NCBI RefSeq assembly: GCF_014652475.1 | Contig: NZ_BMYW01000005.1 | Span: 226,142-290,141, forward strand | Direction of reading: 5' to 3' | DNA from: Vogesella alkaliphila | GTDB taxonomy: Bacteria > Pseudomonadota > Gammaproteobacteria > Burkholderiales > Chromobacteriaceae | Length of the DNA: 64,000 nucleotides | In this document: positions 1-8,591 of the stretch, piece by piece | How positions within the stretch are numbered: position 1 is the stretch's first letter | Layout of the letters: each line of letters starts with the position of its first letter | Translations under genes and position numbers: made by a program | Notes under the pieces: generated by a model | The model's input: the letters and a program-made list of their open reading frames with translations, nothing else | What the model was told of the DNA's origin: nothing | The model's database searches: none

Positions 1-997
1 CCAGCTCGATCAGCTGCATCACCGCGATCGCGTCGTCCGCCGGCACCGGGTTGGCGCCTTCGCCGCGGATCGCCGCCGCCACCGCGGCGTAGTAGTGGCG
101 GTAGTCGCCGTTCAGCGTCGGCACCACGTCGCCGTGCTCCTCGCCATCCTGCTGCCAGTAGTGCAGGCCGTGCAGCGGGTCCTCGCCCCAGCCGGCGCAG
201 CCCGGTGCCTCGCCGCGTTTCAGCGCCGCTTCCTGGGTGTCCAGCCCGTATTTCACGTAGCTGCCCAGCGTGCCGTGCACCGCGAAGCGCGGCACGCCGC
301 CGCTGATCAGGCTGCTGGCCGACAGCCGCACCCGCAGCCGGCCGTAGTGCAGCTGCACGTGGAAGTAGTCGGTGGCGACGGCGCCGCAGCGCTGCGCGGC
401 GAAGTCGGCGTGGATGGTGCGCGGCCGGCCGAATAGCTGCAGCGTCTGGTCCAGCAGGTGCGGGCCGAGATCGAACCACAGCCCGCCGCCGGCCGTCGCG
501 GATTCGCGCCAGCGCGCCTGCACCTGCGGCCGGTAGCGCTCGAAGCGCGACTCGAACAGCGCGATGTCGCCCAGCGTGCCGTCCTGCAGCAGCTGGCGCA
601 CGGTGAGGAAGTCGGCATCCCAGCGCCGGTTGTGAAAGGCCGACAGCAGGCAGCGGTGCACGCCGGCCAGCACCTGCAGCTCCTGCGCCTCGGCCGCGGT
701 CAGCGTGAACGGCTTGTCGACCACCACGTGCTTGCCGGCGGCCAGCGCCGCGGCGGCCAGCGGGAAGTGGCTGTCGTTGGGGCTGGCGATCACCACCAGG
801 TCGATGTCAGGATCGGCCAGCGCCAGCGCCACGTCGCTGAGCACGCGGCTGCCGGGGTGTTCGTGCAGCAGCTGTTCGCCCTTGCTGCTGACGATGGTGT
901 GCAGGCACAGCGCCGGGCAGGCGTGCAGCAGCGGGGCGTGGATGGTACGGCCGGCGTAGCCGTAGCCGATCAGGGCGACATTCAGGGGCATGCTCAT
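1..997 (-). CDS. Gfo/Idh/MocA-family NAD(P)-dependent oxidoreductase (C-terminus cut by window edge)
   Basis: The frame reads on the minus strand from an ATG at 997 (protein begins MSMPLNVALIGYGYAG) to the window edge, about 332 residues. The start has a Rossmann glycine motif (GYGYAG, residues 11-16), a DVALALADPDIDLVVIASPN stretch, and a DKPFT motif that replaces the EKP motif typical of the family. The visible C-terminal end (AVMQLIELG) is like the last helix of YdgJ/YvaA-type proteins of about 345 residues, so only a few residues are missing. A GGAAG ribosome site lies just upstream. The ATG at 991 is an alternative start. The substrate is unknown; family members oxidise sugars or polyols. 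Family call is firm, function is open. Confidence 0.85.
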   Translation of the reverse strand, partial: MSMPLNVALIGYGYAGRTIHAPLLHACPALCLHTIVSSKGEQLLHEHPGSRVLSDVALALADPDIDLVVIASPNDSHFPLAAAALAAGKHVVVDKPFTLTAAEAQELQVLAGVHRCLLSAFHNRRWDADFLTVRQLLQDGTLGDIALFESRFERYRPQVQARWRESATAGGGLWFDLGPHLLDQTLQLFGRPRTIHADFAAQRCGAVATDYFHVQLHYGRLRVRLSASSLISGGVPRFAVHGTLGSYVKYGLDTQEAALKRGEAPGCAGWGEDPLHGLHYWQQDGEEHGDVVPTLNGDYRHYYAAVAAAIRGEGANPVPADDAIAVMQLIEL

Positions 998-1112
998 GGT
1001 GGGTCTTCCGGTGGGTCTCTGCTTTCAGCCTAGTCCAAGGGTGGCAGCCGGCTGGATTCATTGCGGGGTCGCTGCCGCTTTAATGGCCTGGCATGGCGGG
1101 GCAGGGGGCAAG

Positions 1113-1141
1113 AAAAAGGCCCCGTGTCGTGATACGGGGCC
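1113..1141 (-). terminator. Rho-independent terminator of the DUF945 gene
   Basis: Perfect 8-bp stem GGCCCCGT/ACGGGGCC with an 8-base loop; on the minus strand it is followed by five T. It lies about 150 bp after the stop codon of the DUF945 gene, with the 1149-1294 repeat in between. Confidence 0.8.
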
Positions 1142-1148
1142 GCTGGCC

Positions 1149-1294
1149 TTAGAACCTGTTCAATGTCTGCTGCGCTTCGGCGATACCGCGTTAAAAGCGC
1201 CTTCGGAATGCTCATTTACGACTTGTAAACTCCGCTTCCTCAGGCGCTTTCGCCTTGTCTCGCTCTAGCTCGCGAGACTTTGAACAGGCTCTTA
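1149..1294. repeat. Copy 1 of a ~145-bp MITE-like repeat with imperfect terminal inverted repeats
   Basis: The ends are AGAACCTGTTCA and, inverted, AGAGCCTGTTCA. A closely related copy lies at 51747-51892. Long shared blocks include the CTGCTGCGCTTCGGCGATAC block. The right-hand TTA is the complement of the TAA stop codon of the DUF945 gene, so the element abuts the coding region exactly. An internal 9-bp stem pairs 1194-1202 with 1242-1250. No transposase ORF of credible length is inside. Confidence 0.85.
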
Positions 1295-2872
1295 CTGGGC
1301 GGCCGAGGCGGCCGGCGGCGCCGGATCTTCCTCTTCTTCCCACGGCAAGGCGACGCGGGTGCTGTTGACCAGCAGCGTGCCGTTCTTGAAGTCGATCTTG
1401 GTGGCCAGCTGGCCGTTCTGCTGCGTGATCAGCTTCTGGTTTTCCCATTCGCTGAGCTGGGCGTCGAGCAGGCTCTTGGCCAGGTTGTCGATTTCGCCGA
1501 GATCCGGCTGCTCTTCGGCGCTGGCGTCGACGGTGAACAGGTTGCGCGCCTGCGCCACCACCATGTTTTCCAGCGTCTGGCGCGGCAGCTCGATGTTGAG
1601 CAGCGCGATGAAGCGCTTGATGAATTCCAGCGGTGTCTTCAGGTCGCTTTCCTGCAGCCCCTGCAGCGCGATCTGGCCGTCAAGCCTGGCCTCGCCGGTC
1701 GGCATGCGCAGCGAGAAGGTGTTGATCATGATCTTCGGATCGTTGATCAGCAGCGGCAGGCCTTGCTTGGTGATCGCCTCGATGTAGCGCTTGCGCAGCT
1801 GCGTCGGGTCCTTCTCCTCGAACGGGATGCGGGTGAAGGCCTGGTCCAGCTTCACCAGCGTCGGGCCGTGCAGGTGGTTGGCGGAGATGTCCAGCTTCAG
1901 CGGGCCGTACACGCTGTCGTTGTAGCTGAAGGTGTCGAAATCCAGCTTGCCGCGGGTGTTGATGAATTCTTCCTGCTCGCTGGTGACGATCTGGTACTTC
2001 AGGTTTTTCAGCTCGACATTCGACGGACGGAACTCGCCGCTCGGGTTGATGAACTCGCCGACGCGCACGCGGCTGACCAGGTGGATCAGTTCGTTGAGCT
2101 TGATGCTGTACGGAATGCTCTCGTTCCACTTCAGGCTGACATTGGCCACCGACAGCTCGCCGGTGCCGAGCTTGACGCCGGTGTTGCCGGGGCGCACATC
2201 GGACAGGTAGCGGATGTTGTCGAAGCTGAAGCGGCCCTTGGGACCGGCCTCCAGCGCGAAGCCGGGCGACACCGACTCGGCCTGGTATTCCTTGTAGCCG
2301 TCGGCGTAGTTCAGGCGCAGGTCGAAGCCGCGCCAGGTCATCTTCACGCCGGCGAGGGTTTCCTCGTAGTCGAATTTCGGCACCGCCACGTTCAGCTCGC
2401 CGCCGCCGGCGAGGCCCAAGTGGTTGACCACGGTGATCGGTTCGGCGTCGCCAAAGAAGCGCTGCAGCGTCTTGCGCGTGCTCTCGCTCATGTCGAAGGT
2501 GGTTTCGACGCGGGCGCGGCCGGGGCTGAAGTGGCCGCTGAGCAGGCCTGGCAGCGGGCCGTGGGCCACGTCGTGGTGGTAGCGGATGGTGCCCTGGAAC
2601 AGCGGGCGCACGTTTTCCGGCAGCAGGCCGATGTAGGGGCCGAGCAGTTCCTGGTTGAACTCCAGCTCGGTGGTTTCCTGCGACGAGAACCAGCCGCGCT
2701 GGTACTGGTGCGACTTGACCTTGAACACTGACATCGCCGCAATCATCTGGTGTTGCTCTGTCAGCGTTTCCTCGGCCTTGATGCCGGCCCAGTAGGAAAA
2801 GGCGCCATAGAAAGCAAAAGTGCCGGCGACAGCGGCGGCGGTGAGTTTGATAGCGTGCTTGTTGACGTTCAC
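1292..2872 (-). CDS. DUF945 (YdgA-family) protein, membrane-anchored
   Basis: 526 residues. The N-terminus (residues 10-30, LTAAAVAGTFAFYGAFSYW) is a single hydrophobic segment, followed by the family feature of a long beta-rich envelope domain with AEETL and QRGWFSS motifs near residues 33-65. The start is GTG at 2872, because no suitable ATG lies upstream and the next Met is inside the conserved region. Length matches E. coli YdgA (about 500). The C-terminus is acidic and proline/alanine rich (WEEEEDPAPPAASAAQ). The biochemical function of the family is not established; location is probably inner membrane facing the periplasm. The stop codon is supplied by the end of the MITE-like repeat. 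Confidence 0.85.
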   Translation of the reverse strand: MNVNKHAIKLTAAAVAGTFAFYGAFSYWAGIKAEETLTEQHQMIAAMSVFKVKSHQYQRGWFSSQETTELEFNQELLGPYIGLLPENVRPLFQGTIRYHHDVAHGPLPGLLSGHFSPGRARVETTFDMSESTRKTLQRFFGDAEPITVVNHLGLAGGGELNVAVPKFDYEETLAGVKMTWRGFDLRLNYADGYKEYQAESVSPGFALEAGPKGRFSFDNIRYLSDVRPGNTGVKLGTGELSVANVSLKWNESIPYSIKLNELIHLVSRVRVGEFINPSGEFRPSNVELKNLKYQIVTSEQEEFINTRGKLDFDTFSYNDSVYGPLKLDISANHLHGPTLVKLDQAFTRIPFEEKDPTQLRKRYIEAITKQGLPLLINDPKIMINTFSLRMPTGEARLDGQIALQGLQESDLKTPLEFIKRFIALLNIELPRQTLENMVVAQARNLFTVDASAEEQPDLGEIDNLAKSLLDAQLSEWENQKLITQQNGQLATKIDFKNGTLLVNSTRVALPWEEEEDPAPPAASAAQ

Positions 2873-3030
2873 GATCCGGCCTGAGTGACGAAATGACTGC
2901 GTATCTTACAGTAGCCGCGCCGGCGTGACGAATCGCTACGCTGGAGACTGTCGATTCTTTTGCCGTTTACGCCGGCGAATTGTGTAAAATGGTGCGTTAT
3001 CTCTGTTAAAACAATGAGGTTTGACTACGA

Positions 3031-4212
3031 ATGGAATGGCTTAACGGTCTGATCGACCTGCCCTGGTGGGGTTATATCGTGGTGGCATTGGTCCTGACCC
3101 ACATCACCATCGCGTCGGTAACCATCTTCCTGCATCGCCATCAAGCGCACCGCGCCCTGGACCTGCACCCGATCCCGAGCCACTTTTTCCGTTTCTGGCT
3201 GTGGCTGACCACCGGCCAGGTGACCAAGGAATGGGCGGCGATTCACCGCAAGCACCACGCCCGCTGCGAAACGGCGGAAGACCCGCACAGCCCGCAAGTG
3301 CTGGGCATCAAGAAAGTCATGTGGGAAGGCGCCGAACTGTACCGCGCCGCCTGCAAGGACCGCAGCATCATGGAAAAATTCGGCCACGGCACACCCGACG
3401 ACTGGCTGGAACACAATGTCTACACCAAGCACACCGGCAAGGGCATCCTGCTGATGCTGGCCATCGACGTGGTGCTGTTCGGTGCCGCCGGCCTGTCGAT
3501 CTGGGCGGTGCAGATGGCATGGATTCCGTTCTTCGCCGCCGGCGTGATCAACGGCATCGGCCACTTCTGGGGCTATCGCAACTTCGAGAACGAAGACGCG
3601 TCCACCAACGTGCTGCCGTGGGGCATCCTGATCGGTGGGGAAGAGCTGCACAACAACCACCACACCTTCGGTACCTCGGCCAAGCTGTCGTACAAGTGGT
3701 TCGAGTTCGACATCGGCTGGATGTACATCCGCATCCTGGAAATCTGCGGCCTGGCCAAGGTACGCAAGGTGGCGCCGCGCCTGGTGGAGGAGCAGCGTGC
3801 CCAGCAGCTGGATCTGGAACACCTGCAGGCGATCATCGCCAACCGTTACGCGGTGGCGGCGCGCTATGCCCGCGAGCTGAAGGACGTGTACCGCGTCGAG
3901 GTGGAAAAGCTGCACCTGCCGGAGCTGAAGGCACCGCAGCTGGTGCGCAAGATGAAGGTCTGGCTGAAGCAGGACGCCAAGGACACCCCGGCGCAGGAAC
4001 GCGAGCAGCTGGCGGTGGTGCTGGAAAAGAGCCAGGTGCTGCATACCGTGTACTCGATGCGTCAGGAGCTGTCGCGCCTGTGGGAGCGTTCGTCGCTGAC
4101 CCGTGACGAACTGCTGAAGGAACTGCAGGACTGGTGCGCCCGCGCCGAGACCAGTGGTATCGAATCGCTGCAGCGTTTCTCGCAGAGTCTGCGTCGTGCC
4201 TCGGTGGCCTGA
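3031..4212 (+). CDS. desA: Membrane acyl-lipid/acyl-CoA delta-9 desaturase, DesA type
   Basis: 393 residues. All three histidine boxes of membrane di-iron desaturases are present: HRHQAH (35-40), HRKHH (72-76) and HNNHH (207-211). Membrane pairs lie around residues 13-34 and 145-190. Length and sequence style match the Pseudomonas DesA phospholipid delta-9 desaturase, which makes monounsaturated acyl chains aerobically to keep membranes fluid. After about residue 240 a helical, charged cytosolic C-terminal region follows without other known domains. It stands alone, divergent from the DUF945 gene, with a good terminator behind it. A TAAAAT hexamer at 2985-2990 could be its -10 box. Confidence 0.9.
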   Translation: MEWLNGLIDLPWWGYIVVALVLTHITIASVTIFLHRHQAHRALDLHPIPSHFFRFWLWLTTGQVTKEWAAIHRKHHARCETAEDPHSPQVLGIKKVMWEGAELYRAACKDRSIMEKFGHGTPDDWLEHNVYTKHTGKGILLMLAIDVVLFGAAGLSIWAVQMAWIPFFAAGVINGIGHFWGYRNFENEDASTNVLPWGILIGGEELHNNHHTFGTSAKLSYKWFEFDIGWMYIRILEICGLAKVRKVAPRLVEEQRAQQLDLEHLQAIIANRYAVAARYARELKDVYRVEVEKLHLPELKAPQLVRKMKVWLKQDAKDTPAQEREQLAVVLEKSQVLHTVYSMRQELSRLWERSSLTRDELLKELQDWCARAETSGIESLQRFSQSLRRASVA

Positions 4213-4231
4213 GAACCCTGTTGTCTGACCC

Positions 4232-4261
4232 AACGCCGGAGCGACCCTCCGGCGTTTTGTT
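4232..4261 (+). terminator. Rho-independent terminator after desA
   Basis: Stem AACGCCGGAG paired with CTCCGGCGTT, followed by TTGTTTGG; begins 20 bp after the desaturase stop. Confidence 0.85.
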
Positions 4262-4313
4262 TGGTGCTGCCGCGCAGTACCAGTACCCATCATCCATTTA
4301 TTCGGGAGTCGCA

Positions 4314-4658
4314 ATGAGTCTGTATCGTCACAAACCGGGCAAGCGCATGTCGGAAGCCGTGGTCGTCAACGGCCTGATCTACACCGTGCAGGTGCCGGAA
4401 AGCGGTCAGGGTGATGCCCGCGCGCAGACCGCGGAGACCCTGGGCCTGATCGACACCGTGCTGGCCGAGCTGGACAGTGACAAGAGCAAGATCGTGGAAG
4501 CCACCATCTTCCTGACCGACCTCGCCGATTTCGACGCCATGAACGAGGCGTGGGACGCCTGGGTGGCGGAAGGCAATGCGCCGGTGCGCTGCACGGTGCA
4601 GGCGAAACTGGCCCATCCGGACTGGAAGATCGAGATCCGCATCGTCGCCAGCCGCTAA
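4314..4658 (+). CDS. RidA/YjgF/YER057c/UK114-family protein
   Basis: 114 residues. RidA proteins form trimers and hydrolyse reactive enamine/imine intermediates such as 2-aminoacrylate. The conserved core is visible: VVVNGLIYTVQVPES near residues 16-30 and the APVRCTVQAKLAHPDWKIEI block near the C-terminus, with the Arg of the canonical PxR motif retained. The open frame extends upstream, but the ATG at 4314 has a GGGAG ribosome site and the upstream part covers the desA terminator, so the longer form is rejected. This is closer to the YjgH/YabJ-like branches than to RidA proper. Confidence 0.85.
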   Translation: MSLYRHKPGKRMSEAVVVNGLIYTVQVPESGQGDARAQTAETLGLIDTVLAELDSDKSKIVEATIFLTDLADFDAMNEAWDAWVAEGNAPVRCTVQAKLAHPDWKIEIRIVASR

Positions 4659-4691
4659 GACAGGCACGGCGCCGGCAGTCCGATCGCCGCG

Positions 4692-4731
4692 CAAAAAGGC
4701 CGCCGCACCGATAGGTGCCGGCGGCCTTTTG
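4692..4731. terminator. Bidirectional Rho-independent terminator
   Basis: AAAAGGCCGCCG and CGGCGGCCTTTT are inverted around a CACCGATAGGTGC loop region that can itself pair. It sits between the convergent RidA and ABC transporter genes and can serve both. Confidence 0.85.
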
Positions 4732-4789
4732 CATGCTGTCAGCCGGCCTTGTCCGGTCTCCGCGCAGGGGCGCGAGGCCAGAACAAGGC

Positions 4790-4823
4790 AAGGTTGGCCG
4801 CAAGGCGTTGCGGCCAACCTTGG
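4790..4823. repeat. Inverted pair of GTTGGCCGCA motif
   Basis: AAGGTTGGCCGCAA and TTGCGGCCAACCTT are perfect 14-bp inverted repeats separated by six bases, just after the stop of the ABC transporter gene (minus strand). One of seven inverted pairs of the window-wide motif. Confidence 0.9.
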
Positions 4824-4829
4824 TGCGGC

Positions 4830-6623
4830 TTATTCGCTCAGCGACTCCAGCTTCCACTCGCCGCCGCTGCGCAGCGTCAGCGCGAACTGGTGGTGGATCA
4901 GCAGCGTGCTGCGGTGGCCGACGCTGACCAGCGTGGCGTGTGGCAGGCGGCTGCGCAGTAGGCGGTACAGCGCTTCTTCCAGCCCTTCGTCCATCGCCGA
5001 GGTCGCCTCGTCGAGGAAGACCACCTTCGGCGCCGCCAACAGCAGGCGACCGAAGGCCAGCCGCTGCTGCTCGCCCAGCGACAGGATGCGGCCCCAGTCG
5101 GCCCCCTCGTCCAGCTTGTCGACCAGGTGGCCCAGCTGCACCGAGCGCAGCACTTCCGCCGCGTGCTCGTTCTTGGCCGTGGCCGGATGCGGGTAGTGCA
5201 GCGCCGCGCGCAGGCTACCCAGCGGCAGGTAGGGGCGTTGCGACAGGAACAGCACCTCGCTCTGCGGCGGGCGCTGGATATGGCCGTCGCAGTGCGGCCA
5301 CAGCCCGGCGATGGCGCGCAGCAGCGTGGTCTTGCCGCTGCCGGACGGGCCGCGGATCAGCAGCGCCTGGCCGGCGCCGAGGCTGAAGCCGAGCTGCGCC
5401 AGCAGCGTCTGGCCGTCGGGAGTGCGGATCGTCAGCTGCCGCACGCTGAGGCCCTCGTTCTGCGGCGTCAGCTCCGGCGTCGGCAGCTGGTCGGCGCTGT
5501 GGATGGCGTCGATGAAGCCGGTCAGACGATCCAGCACCGCCTTGAAGCCGGCGAATTCGTCGTAGGCGCTGCGGAAGAAGGACAGGTTGCTTTGCAGCTG
5601 GCCGAAGGCCTGCGAGGTCTGCACCATGTCGCCGAGCGTGATCTGCTTGGAGAAGAAGCGCGGCGCCTGCAGGATGAACGGGAAAATCACCCCGGTCTGG
5701 CTGACGATCAGGTTGAAGCCGGACAGCTTCAGCGTCCGGTGCACGATATCCCAGGCGTTGCCGATCACCTGGCGGAAGCGATGGCGCAGGGTGGTGCCCT
5801 CGACCTTCTCGCCGCGGTAGAAGGCGATGTTCTCGCCGTACTCGCGCAGCCGTACCAGCGCGTAGCGGTAGTCGGCGCCGAATTTCTCGTTGAGGAAGTT
5901 GAGCCGGATCAGCGGCTTGCCGATGCGGAACGCGAGCACGGTGGCGACGATCACGTAGATGTAGACCATGAACACCAGCCCGCGCGGGATCTCGACGCCG
6001 AACAGCGCGAACATGCCGGACAGCCCCCACAGGATCAGCGTGAACTCGAAGGTGGACACCAGCGCGTCGATCACCCCCATCGCCAGCGACAGCGAGGAGC
6101 CGACGAAGCTGCTGATGTCCTGCTGGATACGCTGGTCGGGGTTATCCGCTGGCTTGGCCAGGTGCTGGCTGCGGTAGTAGCCCTGCTTGTCCAGCCACTT
6201 GCCGAGAAAGTACTCGTTGAGCGACTCCCGCCAGTGAATGGCAAACACCTGGCGCAGGTAGTACTCCAGCAGTGAGCGGCCGACGTGCACCGCCGCCAGC
6301 ACCCCGAAAATCAACATCGAGGCCCAGAACAGCTTCACGTTCAGCTGTTGCAGCGCGCTGTACATGTCGTTGTACCAGCGCGAGAACAGCACGTTGACGC
6401 GCACCCCGGCCAGCGTGATCAGCAGGATGGCGCCCAGGCTCAGCAGCGGCCTCCAGCCGCTGACGCGCGGGGTGAAAAACGGTGCCGCCAGCCGCCAGAA
6501 CTGGCGTCCCCATACCGTGGTGCGCGCCAGCGCGACCCCCAGCAACAGTGATGCCACCAGCGTGATGGCGGTGGCCTCGCCCAGCCAGATGGCGCTTTGC
6601 AGCAGTTCCTGACTCCAGTTCAT
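4830..6623 (-). CDS. SbmA/BacA/YddA-type ABC transporter, fused membrane and ATPase domains
   Basis: 597 residues. An N-terminal membrane domain with about six helices (first at residues 12-33) carries the family block RWYNDMYSALQQLNVKLFW near 85-105. A C-terminal ATPase domain has Walker A GPSGSGKTT (about 425), signature LSLGEQQRLAFGRLL and Walker B KVVFLDEATSAMDEG. This is the ABC-D-like SbmA/BacA family joined to a nucleotide-binding domain, as in E. coli YddA and mycobacterial Rv1819c, whose relatives move cobalamin, bleomycin or peptides. Direction and substrate cannot be read from sequence. A strong AAGGAGA ribosome site precedes the ATG. Confidence 0.88.
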   Translation of the reverse strand: MNWSQELLQSAIWLGEATAITLVASLLLGVALARTTVWGRQFWRLAAPFFTPRVSGWRPLLSLGAILLITLAGVRVNVLFSRWYNDMYSALQQLNVKLFWASMLIFGVLAAVHVGRSLLEYYLRQVFAIHWRESLNEYFLGKWLDKQGYYRSQHLAKPADNPDQRIQQDISSFVGSSLSLAMGVIDALVSTFEFTLILWGLSGMFALFGVEIPRGLVFMVYIYVIVATVLAFRIGKPLIRLNFLNEKFGADYRYALVRLREYGENIAFYRGEKVEGTTLRHRFRQVIGNAWDIVHRTLKLSGFNLIVSQTGVIFPFILQAPRFFSKQITLGDMVQTSQAFGQLQSNLSFFRSAYDEFAGFKAVLDRLTGFIDAIHSADQLPTPELTPQNEGLSVRQLTIRTPDGQTLLAQLGFSLGAGQALLIRGPSGSGKTTLLRAIAGLWPHCDGHIQRPPQSEVLFLSQRPYLPLGSLRAALHYPHPATAKNEHAAEVLRSVQLGHLVDKLDEGADWGRILSLGEQQRLAFGRLLLAAPKVVFLDEATSAMDEGLEEALYRLLRSRLPHATLVSVGHRSTLLIHHQFALTLRSGGEWKLESLSE

Positions 6624-6737
6624 CGGTTCTCCTTATGGTGCGGTAATGCAAATCCCGGTTAGATATGGCCGCCAGCATAGCGTTTTTTGTGCGGGCGGGG
6701 CAGCGGCAAACTCCGCTGCGGGGGGATTGACAGCTTT

Positions 6738-6745
6738 GCTACAAT
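6738..6745 (+). promoter_or_regulatory. Probable extended -10 promoter element of cysS
   Basis: TGCTACAAT (extended -10) lies 41 bp before the cysS ATG. A TTGACA hexamer at 6727 is only 7 bp away and cannot be its -35 partner. Confidence 0.4.
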
Positions 6746-6785
6746 AGCGGTTCACCAATAACCAACTGCACAGGCTCATCCAGTC

Positions 6786-8156
6786 ATGCTCAATCTTTAC
6801 AACACACTGACCCGCCAGAAAGAAGCATTCAACCCGATCGAACCCGGCAAGGTAAAGATGTACGTGTGTGGCATGACCGTCTACGACCTGTGCCACATCG
6901 GCCACGCGCGGATGCTGACCGCGTTCGACGTGATCTACCGCTGGTTTGCCGCCTCCGGTTATGACGTCACCTACGTGCGCAACATCACCGACATCGACGA
7001 CAAGATCATCAAGCGCGCCGCCGAGCGCGGCATCAGCGCCGAGGCGCTGGTGGAGGAAACCATCGCCGACATGCACGCCGACACCGAGGCGCTGGGCCTG
7101 CTGCGGCCAACCTTCGAGCCGCGCGCCACCGCCCACATCGGCGGCATGCAGGACATCATCAGCAAGCTGATCTCCCGCGGGAAGGCCTACCCGGCGGCCA
7201 ACGGCGACGTGTACTACGCGGTGCGCGAGTTCGACGGCTACGGCAAGCTGTCCGGCAAGACGCTGGACAGCCTGCGCGCCGGCGAGCGCGTCGAGGTGGA
7301 CCCGAACAAGCGCGACGCGCACGACTTCGTGCTGTGGAAAGCCGCCAAGCCGGGCGAGCCGCAGTGGCAGAGCCCGTGGGGCGCTGGCCGTCCGGGCTGG
7401 CATATCGAGTGCTCGGCGATGAGCTGCCACCACCTGGGCGAGCATTTCGACATCCATGGCGGCGGCGAGGACCTGCAGTTCCCGCACCACGAGAACGAGA
7501 TCGCGCAGAGCGAAGGCGCGCACGGCCAGCAGTACGTGAACTACTGGATGCACAACGGCTTCATCAACGTCGACGGCGAGAAGATGTCCAAGAGTCTGGG
7601 CAACTTCTTCACCATCCGCGACGTGCTCGGCCATTTCGACGGCGAGGTGATCCGCTTCTTCATCGTGCGCAGCCACTACCGCAGCCCGGTCAACTTCACC
7701 GACGGCATCCTGAACGACGCCAAGCAGGGCCTGACCCGTCTCTATACCGCGCTGCGCGGCCTGGATCTGCCGGCCTCCGGCGGCATCGACTGGAACAACC
7801 CTTACGCGGCACGCTTCAAGGCGGCGATGGACGACGACTTCGGTACTTCCGAGGCGATTTCCGTGCTGTTTGAGCTGGCCGGCGAAGTCAACAAGAGCCG
7901 CGACGTGCAGCAGGCGCGCCTGCTGAAGGACCTGGGCGGCGTGCTGGGCCTGTTGCAGCGCGATCCGGAAGCCTTCCTGCAGGGCGAGGCCGGCGACGGC
8001 CTTTCGGCAGCGCAGATCGAGGCGCTGATCCAGGCGCGCAAGGACGCACGCGCCGCCAAGAACTGGGCCGAGTCCGACCGCATCCGCGACGAGTTGACCG
8101 CCGCCGGCATCGTGCTGGAAGACAGCGCCGGCACCACCACCTGGCGCCGTGTCTGA
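6786..8156 (+). CDS. cysS: Cysteinyl-tRNA synthetase
   Basis: 456 residues, the usual length for a class I CysRS. It charges tRNA-Cys with cysteine. The HIGH motif is HIGH at residues 37-40, and the KMSKS motif is in [11 protein letters not shown]. Zinc ligands of the E. coli enzyme are recognisable: Cys28 in YVCGMT, the Cys in HIECSAMS, and His/Glu in [10 protein letters not shown]. The C-terminal region contains the [17 protein letters not shown] block that contacts the anticodon stem. It is a single gene divergent from the ABC transporter. One copy of the GTTGGCCGCA motif (7102-7111, reverse) falls inside it and encodes LRPTF. Confidence 0.97.
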   Translation: MLNLYNTLTRQKEAFNPIEPGKVKMYVCGMTVYDLCHIGHARMLTAFDVIYRWFAASGYDVTYVRNITDIDDKIIKRAAERGISAEALVEETIADMHADTEALGLLRPTFEPRATAHIGGMQDIISKLISRGKAYPAANGDVYYAVREFDGYGKLSGKTLDSLRAGERVEVDPNKRDAHDFVLWKAAKPGEPQWQSPWGAGRPGWHIECSAMSCHHLGEHFDIHGGGEDLQFPHHENEIAQSEGAHGQQYVNYWMHNGFINVDGEKMSKSLGNFFTIRDVLGHFDGEVIRFFIVRSHYRSPVNFTDGILNDAKQGLTRLYTALRGLDLPASGGIDWNNPYAARFKAAMDDDFGTSEAISVLFELAGEVNKSRDVQQARLLKDLGGVLGLLQRDPEAFLQGEAGDGLSAAQIEALIQARKDARAAKNWAESDRIRDELTAAGIVLEDSAGTTTWRRV

Positions 8157-8193
8157 GCAAGAAGGGCAGGGCTGGCCAGCGGCCAGCTTTTGC

Positions 8194-8222
8194 TTGCCAA
8201 ACCATTGTCAAGTGCGGATAAT
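8194..8222 (+). promoter_or_regulatory. Sigma-70 type promoter of rpmE
   Basis: TTGCCA (8194-8199) and GATAAT (8217-8222) are separated by 17 bp, 60 bp upstream of the rpmE start. Confidence 0.6.
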
Positions 8223-8281
8223 GCTGCGTTTTAGATGAAGCGCAGGCAAAACCCCTGCGCCCGATAGAAAAGGAAAAGACC

Positions 8282-8497
8282 ATGCAAGCTGACATCCAGC
8301 CTAACTACAAAGAAGTGAACGTGACTTGCTCCTGCGGCAACACTTTCGTGACCAAGTCCACCATGGCTAAAGACGCCTTCCACATCGAAGTGTGCTCCGA
8401 GTGCCACCCGTTCTACACTGGCAAGCAGAAGATCGTTGACACCGCCGGCCGTGTTGACCGCTTCAACCAGAAGTTCGGCAGCTTCTTCAAGCGCTAA
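8282..8497 (+). CDS. rpmE: 50S ribosomal protein L31, zinc-binding type
   Basis: 71 residues. Four cysteines (C16, C18, C38, C41) form the zinc site of the C+ form of L31, so this is the type A protein and not the zinc-free paralogue. The [23 protein letters not shown] block is diagnostic; it covers most of the C-terminal half. An AAAAGGAAAAG ribosome site and a good promoter lie upstream, and a terminator follows at once, so it is monocistronic. No Zur-like operator was recognised. Confidence 0.97.
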   Translation: MQADIQPNYKEVNVTCSCGNTFVTKSTMAKDAFHIEVCSECHPFYTGKQKIVDTAGRVDRFNQKFGSFFKR

Positions 8498-8517
8498 TTA
8501 CGCTTGCAGCAGTCCGC

Positions 8518-8550
8518 AAAAAGGCAGCCACGGCTGCCTTTTTTGTTGTT
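8518..8550 (+). terminator. Rho-independent terminator of rpmE
   Basis: Stem AAGGCAGCC/GGCTGCCTT with a two-base loop, followed by TTTTGTTGTT, 20 bp after the rpmE stop. Confidence 0.9.
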
Positions 8551-8591
8551 CCGGTTTATCCTGAAGCCCATTGTCCGAGTACGGCTGTCCC

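Noticed and set aside
1030..1215. Small protein encoded by the MITE-like repeat
   Set aside because: Copy 2 does not preserve the frame and no ribosome site is present.
6727..6745. TTGACA and TACAAT before cysS as a classical -35/-10 pair
   Set aside because: Only seven bases separate them; the extended -10 alone was kept with low confidence.
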